IMG/VR virus record: IMGVR_UViG_3300025280_000049
Span: 1-46,746 of that record
Source of the DNA: a virus
Direction: 5' to 3' (one strand)
DNA length: 46,746 bases
The translations under genes were made by a program, and so were the position numbers. Of the stretch, positions 33,144-42,445 are shown one piece after another. A model generated the notes under the pieces. The model saw nothing but the letters and a program-made list of their open reading frames with translations, did not search any database and was not told the DNA's origin. How positions within the stretch are numbered: the first letter of the stretch is position 1; each line of letters opens with the position of its first letter.

Positions 33144-33389
33144 CTAGTCTTTAAGAAGACTTTTTATTTCCTTGAGCGCCTCTTCATATCCTCTTGCGTA
33201 AGCTTGTTCTAGCGCCCAATTGGGTCTTTCAAAACCTGCTTCACCCATAGACTTGTTCCAAGACTCTTCCATCTTGCGTTCAAGTATTTCCATTAGGCGC
33301 TTACGCATAACTAGGGCAGCCTTAAAAGACTGCCTAATCTCTGACTTACGGTCAGCATCCATGCGTCCCGGAATCCATCCTAGCTTCAT
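33144..33389 (-). CDS. Hypothetical protein between portal and scaffold
   Basis: An 81-residue basic helical protein (MKLGWIPGRMDADRKSEIRQSF...). Its start overlaps the portal stop by one base. Short helical proteins in this position are frequent in podoviruses; no function recognised. Confidence 0.7.
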   Translation of the reverse strand: MKLGWIPGRMDADRKSEIRQSFKAALVMRKRLMEILERKMEESWNKSMGEAGFERPNWALEQAYARGYEEALKEIKSLLKD

Positions 33390-35149
33390 TAGAAACTCCC
33401 TTCTGCTGGAGTACTAGCAGCAGTATCCACGTCCTCACCTGCTTGGTTCATAAGACCTTGGGTCTCTGCTTGCTCAGCGATAGCTACGTTAGGTCTGAAC
33501 ATATCCCAACCAGAGAGGCCAAGAACATCCTCTACGAACTGGCTCATAACCTTACCAGAAGTATGTGGAGCAATCATCTGACCAATAGGTGAGTTGAAGA
33601 TGCCTACAACATTCTGAAGGTCTTGAGCCTGTTTAGCGAAGTGTCTAGCTCCGATAGGACGAAGCTTACCATTCGCAGTAATGTCTTCTTTCGTAACGGT
33701 GAGGAAGGTGTCAATACCAAGGTCTTGGTCAGCAACACGAATAATATCAGAACCCTCAAGTTGTCTACGAGCAATCTCAAGCATACCGTTCAGAGAGCGC
33801 TCTAGAAGTTCAATCTCAAAGGATGTGATCTTCTCTTGGAACAATCTTCCAGCGGCGTTCTGAAGGCTCTGTACTTCGAATGCAGTCTTCTCACCGGGTG
33901 TGCGGATACCCATAGCTTCCCTAGGAGCACCAGCATATGCCTCCATACGATCTTCAAGGATTTGAATCTCGTTGTTAGCAGTGATAATACCATTCAGATT
34001 CTGGCCCATCTCTTGCACATCACCACCCTCATCAATATGAATCTGAGTGTTGGGTCCCCAATCAAATTCTTCTACCTCTCCAATAATCTTCAGGGGCGGA
34101 TGAACTGTTAAGTCCATAGCGTCAGCTTTGAGGTTCTCTAGGTGGTCAATACGATATTGCATACCCACCAAGTTATCAAGAGGACCCATAGCCCAGAGAT
34201 TGTCTGGACGGAAACGCCACCCTACATGGTAGATAGGTGCTGTCCCAAACCAATTAGGAATGTCTTCTTGCTGTACAGTACAAGCACGATCAACAACAGT
34301 AATCTTCTGCTTAGTGGTTAGTTCACCAGTTGACGGGTCATGGTAATCTCCGTAGAAAGTAAGAATCTCTACGTAGTCTGACTCATAGTATTCCTTAAGA
34401 GAACCAAAACCATCGACAGCATATCCTACAGACTTCTGGAAGTCCTCGTAGGAATAGCCTCCACCAAGGCGCTTAAGCTTCTCTCTACGCTCCAAAGCAT
34501 CCAACCAATAGGATTCCTCAGGGTTCTCTTGAGCGATCCTCTTGAGCTCTCCTATGGTCTTTACAGAGCGTACAATCTTAAAGGTGTCCTCAAAGCTTGA
34601 GGCTAAGGGGTTGAAGACAATATCCAAAGGACTGATACGGTAAAGGCGAGGGCCAACATAAGAGGTAACACGAGATCCATCAGGCATCTCCTTGTAGGTT
34701 GACTCGAAGTCTACGGTTGCGAAAGCATTGCCATAGTCGATGTAGTCATACAAGACTTTGCCCATCTCTGTACGGAAGTGAGACTCTCTGGCCTTACTAG
34801 CCATATACGACTGGATGGCTTGTGCTTTCTGTTTAACTGAATCTTCTTTTGAGAAGCCTACCCAACGAAGCCATGAATCGTTAGGAAAGAGGGCACTCAG
34901 ATAATTTGAATACAGGTTGTCACGAATCTGACAAAGCTTAGGAAGAGTTGTTGAGTTCTTCCAAGGTAGGGTGGAATTACTAGTGGTCGAGGTGTCGGTA
35001 GCGAAGACATAGTTACGTAGTTCCAACCACTCTTCAAGTTTGCCACCCCGTTGCATGTTATACTTATCCCAAGTATGGGCAATGAAAGAAGCAGGGTCAT
35101 CTTGTGCGAACGCACTCTGCAACTCTACTACTGGTTTCTTACCGGCCAT
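33389..35149 (-). CDS. Portal protein
   Basis: 586 residues with podovirus-type portal features: WDKYNMQRGGKLEEWLELRNYVF near the start, LWAMGPLDNLVGMQYRIDHLENLKADA in the clip/stem region, PGEKTAFEVQSLQNAAGRLFQEKI, and a disordered acidic C-terminus. It forms the dodecameric DNA gate. It lies directly downstream of the large terminase, the usual order. Confidence 0.92.
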   Translation of the reverse strand: MAGKKPVVELQSAFAQDDPASFIAHTWDKYNMQRGGKLEEWLELRNYVFATDTSTTSNSTLPWKNSTTLPKLCQIRDNLYSNYLSALFPNDSWLRWVGFSKEDSVKQKAQAIQSYMASKARESHFRTEMGKVLYDYIDYGNAFATVDFESTYKEMPDGSRVTSYVGPRLYRISPLDIVFNPLASSFEDTFKIVRSVKTIGELKRIAQENPEESYWLDALERREKLKRLGGGYSYEDFQKSVGYAVDGFGSLKEYYESDYVEILTFYGDYHDPSTGELTTKQKITVVDRACTVQQEDIPNWFGTAPIYHVGWRFRPDNLWAMGPLDNLVGMQYRIDHLENLKADAMDLTVHPPLKIIGEVEEFDWGPNTQIHIDEGGDVQEMGQNLNGIITANNEIQILEDRMEAYAGAPREAMGIRTPGEKTAFEVQSLQNAAGRLFQEKITSFEIELLERSLNGMLEIARRQLEGSDIIRVADQDLGIDTFLTVTKEDITANGKLRPIGARHFAKQAQDLQNVVGIFNSPIGQMIAPHTSGKVMSQFVEDVLGLSGWDMFRPNVAIAEQAETQGLMNQAGEDVDTAASTPAEGSF

Positions 35150-35159
35150 AATTTATCCT

Positions 35160-36770
35160 TTACTTAAAACTAACTCCGCCGAAGCGAGAATGAGTGGGAA
35201 CCTTGGTATCAAACGGATTGAATACGTCATCTGCTGCCTTACGGCCCTTAGGACGAATAGCAATACCCACAGCAGAGGCTAGGGCATCCTTAACATCATC
35301 GTGGGCTGGGCGAGCTTGTATGAGCTCTTCCTCTAGCACAGGGGTATAGCCCCCTTCGAAGTGCCACATCTGTAGGTTGTCATATCTGTGTTCAAGGGCT
35401 GCTGCAATACGTTCTTCTTTAGCACCCTCTTGCTTACTAGGACGATACTCATCAACAGATACACTCATACCCTCAGACTTGATGAAGTCTTTAATATCGT
35501 TCACAATAACCTGCTGAGCTACTGTAACCTCAGCCCTCAGCTTCTTGAAGTGCCACTTGGAGTGAAGGTGAGCAATACGCTTGAAGTAGTCAATAGTCTT
35601 GTCCGACTTAAAACGATCAATATCCATGACGTAGATATTGTTATCTGAGTCAATACCAATAACCACAATAGCCGTGAAGTCAGCTTTCTTAGTGAGAGCA
35701 AAGGCAAAGTCCACAGCAGCGTAGACATTCAACCTCTTATCCTTGAAGTACCAAGTACCACCATCTCTCCTTAGCCACTTTCTGTCTGCGTACTGGAACT
35801 TGTCATAAGTTATACGCTGAGAAGAGGGGTCATTAGGATCGTTGTAATACTGGGCGTAGAACTGAACCCTGTCTGAATACTCTGCCTTGATACGTGAGAG
35901 GGTGGGGGGATTGAACCCGTAAGCCTTGTTGTCCTTCGGTCTTACCCGCCTAGGCCATACGAATATACCATCTGACTCTACAGCAAACTCCTTAACTTCC
36001 CAGACGGGGTGCTTGTCAATGACCTCCATCTCTTCGTTGTATACATCATACTCTTGCTTCTTCCAGACAGCGTAGATGTCAGAAGGATGGTAACGAGTAC
36101 CACAAGCCATTGTAAAGCCACCAGCATTACGGATAGAGGTGAACTGAGAAGCCTTCTTAGAGACGTTCTCTCGCCCTTCCTCGGTGTACGCATTCTCAGG
36201 CACAACAAGGTCATCGGCCACAACAATGTCAGCATGCCAACCTGTAGTGTTAGTGGTTAGGCCAGCAGTGGCAATAGTAGCGTCACGAACCGCCTCTTCT
36301 TTACGCTTGACATGGTCTACACTCATCTTGGTTGTAGCCCACTTCTCACGCTTACCCTCTTGGGGGTTTATATACTCGGGGAAGTATCTTCGATATTTAG
36401 TAGAACCAAGGATATTCTTGACAGCATATAGCTGAGTCTCTGCTAGTTCTGCTGTTGCAGAGATGTAGAGAATAGTAACCTCGGGATGTCTGGTGACAAT
36501 CCATGCACACCACGTAGCAACCATATGAGACTTAAGGTGGGCACGAGGAAGCATGATAAGTTTGTTGGCTGTGAATGAGCCTCCTTGCCCAAACAAGCTA
36601 TAGTCTTGCATCCACCTGAAGAGCTCCTTGTGAATTTCTCCGTACATGTAGCCGGGATTGACCAAGCTGGCAAAGAAGTACAAATCACTTAGAGCTCTCT
36701 CCCTAACATCCTTGGCATCTTGTGGCATCTTCTCTAAGCGCTTATAAGCACTAATCTGCCAATCTTCCAT
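35160..36770 (-). CDS. Terminase large subunit
   Basis: A 536-residue packaging motor. The ATPase half has a Walker A-like LPRAHLKSH (74-82), the ISATAELAE motif and DIVVADDLV as Walker B. The RNase H-like nuclease half shows AAVDFAFAL (first Asp, about residue 345) and HDDVKDALA near the C-terminus. It cuts and pumps concatemeric DNA into proheads. Next to the small-subunit candidate and portal. Confidence 0.95.
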   Translation of the reverse strand: MEDWQISAYKRLEKMPQDAKDVRERALSDLYFFASLVNPGYMYGEIHKELFRWMQDYSLFGQGGSFTANKLIMLPRAHLKSHMVATWCAWIVTRHPEVTILYISATAELAETQLYAVKNILGSTKYRRYFPEYINPQEGKREKWATTKMSVDHVKRKEEAVRDATIATAGLTTNTTGWHADIVVADDLVVPENAYTEEGRENVSKKASQFTSIRNAGGFTMACGTRYHPSDIYAVWKKQEYDVYNEEMEVIDKHPVWEVKEFAVESDGIFVWPRRVRPKDNKAYGFNPPTLSRIKAEYSDRVQFYAQYYNDPNDPSSQRITYDKFQYADRKWLRRDGGTWYFKDKRLNVYAAVDFAFALTKKADFTAIVVIGIDSDNNIYVMDIDRFKSDKTIDYFKRIAHLHSKWHFKKLRAEVTVAQQVIVNDIKDFIKSEGMSVSVDEYRPSKQEGAKEERIAAALEHRYDNLQMWHFEGGYTPVLEEELIQARPAHDDVKDALASAVGIAIRPKGRKAADDVFNPFDTKVPTHSRFGGVSFK

Positions 36771-36771
36771 A

Positions 36772-37281
36772 TTAGTCTCCGAACTGAGTTCTCAAGCGCT
36801 TAACATCGTCTTCAAATTCTTTATTGATATGAGCCTCCACCTTAGCATCATGCTCTGAGGTATCCTTCTTAGGACGACCCACACCATTCTTTTCCCACTC
36901 CTTATTGGCGATATACTTAGCAGCTTGGAATCCTTTCTCATCAGCAGTCATATCAACAATGTTCTTGAGGGCTGCTGATCTAAGCTTAAGCTCTAACTCA
37001 AATCGCCACTCATCAATATGCTTCCGAAGGATTTTGTTCTTACAAAGCCTCTGCCAGTGATTCCAACCCAGGAGGTAGGTACATGCAAAGTCATACTCTA
37101 CAACGTCCTCATGCTCCAAATAGAGCCGTTTAAGGGACGGGTAAGTAACACCCTCATAGTTCCAGTCCCAATCCTTAAGAGTGTACATTGCTTGTTCTGG
37201 GTTGTACCCAATCTCCAAGAAGAGCCCTTGAGTAAGGGCTACATTCTTAGGACCAACCATTCTACTTTTGTCGATTTTCAT
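36772..37281 (-). CDS. Terminase small subunit, putative
   Basis: A 169-residue charged helical protein lying immediately before the large terminase, with one base between stop and next start. The N-terminal 60 residues could form a helix-turn-helix DNA-binding domain and the end is a charged helix (HDAKVEAHINKEFEDDVKRLRTQF). Assignment rests mainly on position. It overlaps the upstream membrane-protein gene. Confidence 0.7.
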   Translation of the reverse strand: MKIDKSRMVGPKNVALTQGLFLEIGYNPEQAMYTLKDWDWNYEGVTYPSLKRLYLEHEDVVEYDFACTYLLGWNHWQRLCKNKILRKHIDEWRFELELKLRSAALKNIVDMTADEKGFQAAKYIANKEWEKNGVGRPKKDTSEHDAKVEAHINKEFEDDVKRLRTQFGD

Positions 37282-37822
37282 TCTCTCTCCTTACGGCTTG
37301 ATCTCTTTCAGCAGCGCTAGCAAACCTAGAGATAGTTGTATCTTTCTCTTTACTAGACAAACTTGATCCAAGCCAGAAAGTGGTTGTTCGTGTAAACTCA
37401 GCAGCAAGGGTACCCATTAAAAGGTAGGCTACAGCTTGACTAGCCGGAGGAATAGCGACGAACATAACGAGCAAAAGAAGAAGGGTGAACGCAGTAACAA
37501 TGATACCAGAGATAATCACAGGACCTTTACTAGACTTAATCAATCCTCTAGCATCCTGTACATCCTTAGTCCTAATCTCCAATTCCTTTATCTCAGCGTC
37601 CCTCATCCTCGACCTATACTCCATAGTAAGGCTAGGATCGCCTAGGATTGTCTGAGAAGCCTCTTCAAGGTCTTGTACGGGCCTACCTAGCACCTTACTC
37701 ATGATCGAGCTTACGACGCTTCCTAGGGCGATATTGCCACCACTAAGAGCAGTAGCTGCCCCACCAGCTACGGTGGGAGCAACATCTCGTCCCACGTCTA
37801 GCAACTTCTCATACCATGCCAT
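37262..37822 (-). CDS. Holin-like membrane protein
   Basis: 186 residues with two adjacent membrane segments (about 106-126 PVIISGIIVTAFTLLLLLVMFV and about 130-150), an amphipathic N-terminal region with Gly/Ala, and a charged tail. Holins of podoviruses of this group look like this, and the position next to terminase genes matches T7 (holin gp17.5 beside terminase gp18). The endolysin it would serve lies in the other arm (2572-3045). Confidence 0.7.
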   Translation of the reverse strand: MAWYEKLLDVGRDVAPTVAGGAATALSGGNIALGSVVSSIMSKVLGRPVQDLEEASQTILGDPSLTMEYRSRMRDAEIKELEIRTKDVQDARGLIKSSKGPVIISGIIVTAFTLLLLLVMFVAIPPASQAVAYLLMGTLAAEFTRTTTFWLGSSLSSKEKDTTISRFASAAERDQAVRRENENRQK

Positions 37823-37832
37823 ATCTCACCTA

Positions 37833-39053
37833 TTAGGTTTTAAACTCAACAGTGTAAGGTCCGAAAACCTCTTCATCGAACCGATAGTGGTAGTCAGATA
37901 CACCGGATTCTCTGCCGATAGTAATAGCAAAAGAATTCCCATGATTATCCGTACTTCCAGCTTCCAGCCAAGCTCCCCCATCTACTGAGAGAAATGCACC
38001 CACTTTAGGGGCTGCTCCAAAAATACGCCAAGAAAATGGTTGGTCTGGTTCGATTACTTCACCACTAATAGAGAAAGAGGCTTTAGTGGGGTACATCCAA
38101 ACGTCAGGTCGGATTTCTACTGATTGTCTCATTTGTACAATATTTTGTGAATATTTGTATGAGAAATCGTAATCCTCTTCTACTACGTCCCAAGTAAGCA
38201 AATCATCAAACAGAATATCTGGATCTTCCCAGACTGGATACTGTTTCTCCGAGAGTTCATTGAAGAAAGGAAAGTCTACAGAGTTTTGTTTTAAACCCTT
38301 CAGTACGTAAGCAGATTGAATAACTGAGCCTAGATAGCTGGGGTGAAGAAGGTCGGGCCCTGTTAGGCCCAACCGCGCGATTTTAAAATAGTTAATATCG
38401 AAAAAACTATCTACGGTAGTGAGGTTGTTGATGTAGCTCCGCAAAGAAATCCAATCTGATATAGCGGATTGAGTCCCCGAAGAAAGGGTTAGATTTTTAT
38501 GTTCAGAAGAGTGATACCCCTCAAGTAAATCCCCACTATTTTTATTCCAAAGAGATGGGAGGGTATCCTTGTTATACAAAGAAACCCCCTCCGTCCTTTC
38601 TTGGTTGTAAGGAACCATGTGTGCATGGACTAGAGTCACATCAGGGAGAGTCGTTTTAATATCTAAATAAAGCGTTAAGAAGTCCTCTTGGACTTGAGAG
38701 AGGGATCTTGCGTCTACTTTGGTGACTGTATCATTAAAACCTAATGCAGAGATAATAAGGGAAGGTTTGTATTCTTCTAATACCTCCAACACTGACTTAG
38801 TTCCGTAATAATTCTGGGTATTCATTCTAAAAGCAGTATTTGCATTTACAGCTAGGTTTATAATATCAGCAGTCTTTCCTGAGCCATAAATAGCCTCTTC
38901 TAGTTTATTCGGCCAAGCATCACCCATTAGGTTATTATGTGTTGTGAGAGAGTCGCCTAAAACAGCAATCTTTTTACCCTGCCGAAGTTCAGTAACTGCA
39001 ACAGATAAGCCACTATTTAGGTCTTGGAGATTGGTAACGCGAAGTGTTGACAT
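37833..39053 (-). CDS. SGNH/GDSL-type esterase, tail-associated
   Basis: A 406-residue SGNH hydrolase: block I GDSLT with nucleophile Ser35, block III GFND (Gly105, Asn107), and block V DLLH (Asp234, His237). A C-terminal beta-rich domain (about 300-406) would attach it or bind sugar. Such enzymes deacetylate host surface polysaccharides as part of phage tail fibres or spikes. It sits directly after the tail fibre gene, so a virion role is likely. Confidence 0.82.
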   Translation of the reverse strand: MSTLRVTNLQDLNSGLSVAVTELRQGKKIAVLGDSLTTHNNLMGDAWPNKLEEAIYGSGKTADIINLAVNANTAFRMNTQNYYGTKSVLEVLEEYKPSLIISALGFNDTVTKVDARSLSQVQEDFLTLYLDIKTTLPDVTLVHAHMVPYNQERTEGVSLYNKDTLPSLWNKNSGDLLEGYHSSEHKNLTLSSGTQSAISDWISLRSYINNLTTVDSFFDINYFKIARLGLTGPDLLHPSYLGSVIQSAYVLKGLKQNSVDFPFFNELSEKQYPVWEDPDILFDDLLTWDVVEEDYDFSYKYSQNIVQMRQSVEIRPDVWMYPTKASFSISGEVIEPDQPFSWRIFGAAPKVGAFLSVDGGAWLEAGSTDNHGNSFAITIGRESGVSDYHYRFDEEVFGPYTVEFKT

Positions 39054-39064
39054 AAAAATTACCT

Positions 39065-40513
39065 TTAAAGAAGTACGCCAGTGAAGAATGTACGAGAGGG
39101 AAGAGTGGAACTTTGAGTCCCTAGTATAGTGCCACCTGTATTTGCTGTCTCATCAACGACGGTTACAGTGTCACCAGCATTAAGATAAAGTGTAGTAGAT
39201 GCCTGAACCATCAATATTTCGCCAGCTCTACTCCACCCCGCAGCTGTATAATTTCCGTCTACTTTAACACCATTAACAGTAAACCAAACCTCAAGAGAAG
39301 TTCCTCCTGCCTCTACCGTCTCAAATAAACTAGCAGTAAAAGAGTAAACCCCTGTTACTGGACAAGTGAACTCATATGTACTTGTATTGAATCCCCGACT
39401 ATTTGGCTTAGTTGTCCCAAATGGTATTGTCTCTGGGTCAGTTACTTTATTATAATTACTATCGAGGTAAGCGTAGAACCAATAAACTTTAGAGGGAGTG
39501 GTGTAAGCTATGGAGCCACTGTCTATAAATCCAGAAAGACCTACATCTGTTTTGGTTGTGCCTCTGGCTCGGAGATTGGTATAGTCCCCGTTCTCATCAA
39601 AAACATCGGTGGTAGTTAACTTTGCCTTCTCACTGTCGGTAAAAGCGTTAGTGTTATCATTAGATTCGTAGGATGTTTTAATCTCAGCAGCCGATTGGTC
39701 TGCTGTAGCACCTACCTCAATACTGTCCAACTTACTCTTATCTGACGCAGAAAGGACACCAGCGTTACTAGGAGTAGCGCCTGAGATATCGGCATCACTA
39801 CCCGTGGAGCTAATGATAGACACGTATGTTGGGGAATAGGTTGTGGAGATATCGGCCCCTGTTCCGTTAAAGGTGATATCGGAGTCGGTAGAAGATCCTT
39901 CTGCTATAGTATAGTAAGAACCTTCCTCTATTGTTATTGCCTGCCCTTCAGAGAGAGAAAGGGAGGGGCCAAAAGACCAAGCATTCTTATTTTCAGGGAT
40001 TGTTACACTATTACCGATAAACTGATCATGCCAACTTATTGGGCTAAAAGCCGAAGCCTCTAAAGGGACTTCCCCTGTCAGCTGGGCTTGAAGATTAGCG
40101 TCTCCTGCCTGAAAATCCTGAGTGATAGCAGAATCTCTTGCAATCCTGTCGGAACGCTCTTGGTCCAATCCTTCTTTACGGACTGGTTCGTTACTATCAA
40201 CAGGGTTACGAACAAATACTGGGTGGTTCCCCATATCTACACTCCCCTGCATTATACCACCTGAGAGGTTTAGATACCGGGAGTCTGCTATAGCTATTGT
40301 CAAGGGGGAACCTGGGTCGTTTAGGTCATACCCTATATTCAAGATTGGAAAGCCATTCATATCCAGAGGCAATTCCATCTGATTAGCTTGACCTAGTTCT
40401 ACTCCTTGACGCCACAAGGCATTCAAGTTAATCCAATCTTCTACCTTCTGGAAGTTATCATTGATTACATTGGTTGAATAACCAGACGTAACCGGGTTGA
40501 GTTCTACTGTCAT
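39065..40513 (-). CDS. Tail fibre with C-terminal C1q/TNF-like domain
   Basis: A 482-residue fibre. The N-terminus (MTVELNPVTSGYSTNVINDNF) is a typical virion-attachment start of marine podovirus fibres. The middle has repeat-like blocks ending in SDKSKLDSIEVGATADQS and TDSEKAKL. The last about 140 residues (FDENGDYTNLRARG onward, with YEFTCPVTGVYSFTASLF) form a jelly-roll of the C1q type that would contact the receptor. Predicted receptor-binding protein. Confidence 0.82.
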   Translation of the reverse strand: MTVELNPVTSGYSTNVINDNFQKVEDWINLNALWRQGVELGQANQMELPLDMNGFPILNIGYDLNDPGSPLTIAIADSRYLNLSGGIMQGSVDMGNHPVFVRNPVDSNEPVRKEGLDQERSDRIARDSAITQDFQAGDANLQAQLTGEVPLEASAFSPISWHDQFIGNSVTIPENKNAWSFGPSLSLSEGQAITIEEGSYYTIAEGSSTDSDITFNGTGADISTTYSPTYVSIISSTGSDADISGATPSNAGVLSASDKSKLDSIEVGATADQSAAEIKTSYESNDNTNAFTDSEKAKLTTTDVFDENGDYTNLRARGTTKTDVGLSGFIDSGSIAYTTPSKVYWFYAYLDSNYNKVTDPETIPFGTTKPNSRGFNTSTYEFTCPVTGVYSFTASLFETVEAGGTSLEVWFTVNGVKVDGNYTAAGWSRAGEILMVQASTTLYLNAGDTVTVVDETANTGGTILGTQSSTLPSRTFFTGVLL

Positions 40514-40580
40514 ATTTCCTCCGTAACTATTCTAGAGAGACCCATTTGATATATAGCTGCTTGACGAGAGTTGTATAGAC

Positions 40581-41501
40581 TCATAGAGTGATACCTGCCC
40601 ATGTCGCGCTTTTAGACTCAAGATCGTTACGTTCTTGTGTGCTCAACGAACGTGGCAATATAACGCCGCCATAAAAATTACCGCCAAAGTAAGAACCACC
40701 ACGGTAACGTCCAATAGATATATTTACCGCCGCGATTAATCCTTGGGTATTGGTATTACTCGCCATCATTGTGCCGTTAACGTAAATAGCGTGGCCGGAA
40801 GATGAAAGTTCCCCAATATAGACCCTGGGCTGTTCTTGATTAGGAATCTGTGCCGCCGGAATATCAAGGTCGTTATAATATTGTCCTAACCTGAAAACAT
40901 CATCTTCTGTAAAACCCATATGAATCACGTCGTTTTCTGAGCCACTTTCCCTGTAATATTCAGCATATATATGATCCCGAGTGTTTGCGACTGACTCATT
41001 GCCGCCCCTCGCTATCACCGCATGAAGTGTGTAATTAGGCTGTAAAAGTAACTGTTCGACGGGAATATTGAGATGATCGTCAATCCCATCCAGCACTAGC
41101 CAATGGTTTGTGCCATCGGACATATATACCGGTCTAGAAGCTGAAGTCTGCTGACTAGCGTGATAAGCATTACCGCTTTTATCTTGCATCAGTCCTACCG
41201 GATCACCAGACACCGTGACAGGGACTGTCCCAGCCGCATCTTGAAACAACGTACTCATATCGCTAGGATCATACCATGCACCCTGTTGTCCCTCAGAGAA
41301 TAAGTTTAAAGAAGAGAATCCATTTCCAAATTGCTCTATAAGAGCTTGCCATCCCCTCTTATTCTCATAGGTATACTTAGCCAACCTATCACTAATGGTT
41401 CCTTCATAACCTAAAGAACCTAGATAGTTATAGACTCTCTCATTAATAGAGAAACCTCCATATCCCTCTAAAGCTTTCCTTATACTATCATTTACCCTCA
41501 T
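40581..41501 (-). CDS. Tail protein with lectin-like (LamG/ConA) domain
   Basis: 306 residues: an N-terminal helical adaptor (about 1-70) and a concanavalin-like glucanase/lectin fold (about 75-306) with LVLDGIDDHLNIP, YTLHAVIARGG and AIYVNGTMMASNTN strands. It is the first gene of the leftward arm. Likely a second receptor-binding or adhesin component. The ATG follows AAGGAAGAA. Confidence 0.75.
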   Translation of the reverse strand: MRVNDSIRKALEGYGGFSINERVYNYLGSLGYEGTISDRLAKYTYENKRGWQALIEQFGNGFSSLNLFSEGQQGAWYDPSDMSTLFQDAAGTVPVTVSGDPVGLMQDKSGNAYHASQQTSASRPVYMSDGTNHWLVLDGIDDHLNIPVEQLLLQPNYTLHAVIARGGNESVANTRDHIYAEYYRESGSENDVIHMGFTEDDVFRLGQYYNDLDIPAAQIPNQEQPRVYIGELSSSGHAIYVNGTMMASNTNTQGLIAAVNISIGRYRGGSYFGGNFYGGVILPRSLSTQERNDLESKSATWAGITL

Positions 41502-41533
41502 CTATGTTCTTCCTTATGCGTTAAGGTAATTAC

Positions 41534-41617
41534 GCCCCGGAGGGGCACATATACTAGAAACGTGTGTTAGCGAAGCTAACGTATAGGGGCTTACGCAGCG
41601 AAGCTGCACATATACTA
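41534..41617. repeat. Three tandem triloop mini-hairpins with 12-bp direct repeats
   Basis: GCCCC-GGA-GGGGC (41534-41546), GTTAGC-GAA-GCTAAC (41566-41580) and GCAGC-GAA-GCTGC (41595-41607). The second and third contain the exceptionally stable GCGAAGC mini-hairpin core. GCACATATACTA follows the first (41545-41556) and third (41606-41617) hairpins. Confidence 0.8.
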
Positions 41618-41655
41618 ATCAATGTGGTGTAGGAACTATCTGGGGCTATTACTTG

Positions 41656-41708
41656 GTAGTTTATGTGAGAAAATATTAAGGAAGCAGTAATATTGCTTAG
41701 AAAATATT
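41656..41708 (+). repeat. Relic copies of the early leader motif
   Basis: GTAGTTTATGT then AGAAAATATTAAGGA (41668-41682), and a second AGAAAATATTAAGG (41699-41712) followed only by an ATG-CAC-TAA minigene. The same AGAAAATATT plus ribosome-binding site precedes the genes at 43364 and 46616. Probably remains of deleted early genes. Confidence 0.65.
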
Positions 41709-41783
41709 AAGGGGCTATGCACTAAATAGAACCCCTGGGTACACCCCCTTGCCCACCCCCTAGACATTTATTCATAGTTTTCT

Positions 41784-41835
41784 AAAGGTTAGGCTCCTAA
41801 TACGTTGCTTCGCAACACTTACAAGGCTAACCTTT
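41784..41835. other. Two-level hairpin with GTTGC-TTC-GCAAC at its apex side
   Basis: AAAGGTTAG (41784-41792) pairs with CTAACCTTT (41827-41835) over nine bases and encloses GTTGC-TTC-GCAAC (41804-41816), the complement of the GCGAAGC mini-hairpin. AAGGCTA/TAGCCTT offers an alternative pairing followed by a T-rich tract, so it may act as a terminator. Confidence 0.65.
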
Positions 41836-42153
41836 AGCCTTGTCTTTATTCTTTGGGTAATAATTAGCAGCCTTACACTCATTACCATTCGTTCAGGCAT
41901 GCACAACCTATGCCAAAGGCATGTTTCTTTAGTATAATCAACGCCTTGCGGCGCACTTGCTCTTGCTATAGATAGTAGGCCCTAGCTTAGCTTGCTAATT
42001 ATATATATTCTACTGGTTAGCCTGCTATTCTAGGCGCTACTACTTATGCTATTCCATGCCTTGCCTTGTTACTTGCTGTTACATTTCTATCCTTGCTTTA
42101 TCCCTTGTTATGTCCCATAGTGTATATACACCAACGGCAACGAGGATAAAGAC

Positions 42154-42324
42154 ATGAAAATTACCGCACCTGGGGGCTGGTCGAAGCGCGGTCCTGAACA
42201 GGGATATATCATAACAAAAGACGAATTCGATAAAGCAAGCGAATATTGGCAGCATGTCATCCTTGAAGCTGGTGGAATCTTAAGCATTAACGAATACATG
42301 AAGATGAGGACCAAAGGTTATTGA
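42154..42324 (+). CDS. Small hypothetical protein, first rightward early gene
   Basis: A 56-residue ORF (MKITAPGGWSKRGPEQGYIITK...) with a GAGGA ribosome-binding site at normal distance and coding-like composition. It is followed at once by the ORF-free structured region. Unrecognised; early small phage proteins often bind host factors. Confidence 0.7.
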   Translation: MKITAPGGWSKRGPEQGYIITKDEFDKASEYWQHVILEAGGILSINEYMKMRTKGY

Positions 42325-42410
42325 CCAAGGCGAAACGCTAGCCTACACTGGTTAGCGTCTGGATGGGATAGCTCCCTATTCACTGATGAGCCAAGCTAAG
42401 CAAGAAACAG

Positions 42411-42445
42411 TTTGACAAGTTAGGTAAGGCAAGCTACCTTGAAAG
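42411..42445 (+). repeat. Internal RNA module, copy 1
   Basis: TTTGACAAG, three bases, then A-GGTA-8-TACC-T hairpin, then TGAAAG. It aligns over 35 bases without gaps to 42646-42680. Confidence 0.75.

Larger units (their letters stand above)
41502..42153. other. Divergent intergenic hub, left part (hairpins, repeats, no gene)
   Basis: 652 bases between the leftward tail operon and the first rightward gene, with no convincing ORF. It contains three mini-hairpins (41534-41607), two 12-bp direct repeats, two degraded early leaders (41656-41708), a larger two-level hairpin (41784-41835) and an ATGCC-AAA-GGCAT hairpin around 41921. A TATAAT lies near 41933. It is the obvious place for promoters of both arms and perhaps a replication origin. 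No DnaA-box-like sequence or iteron array was seen. Confidence 0.6.
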
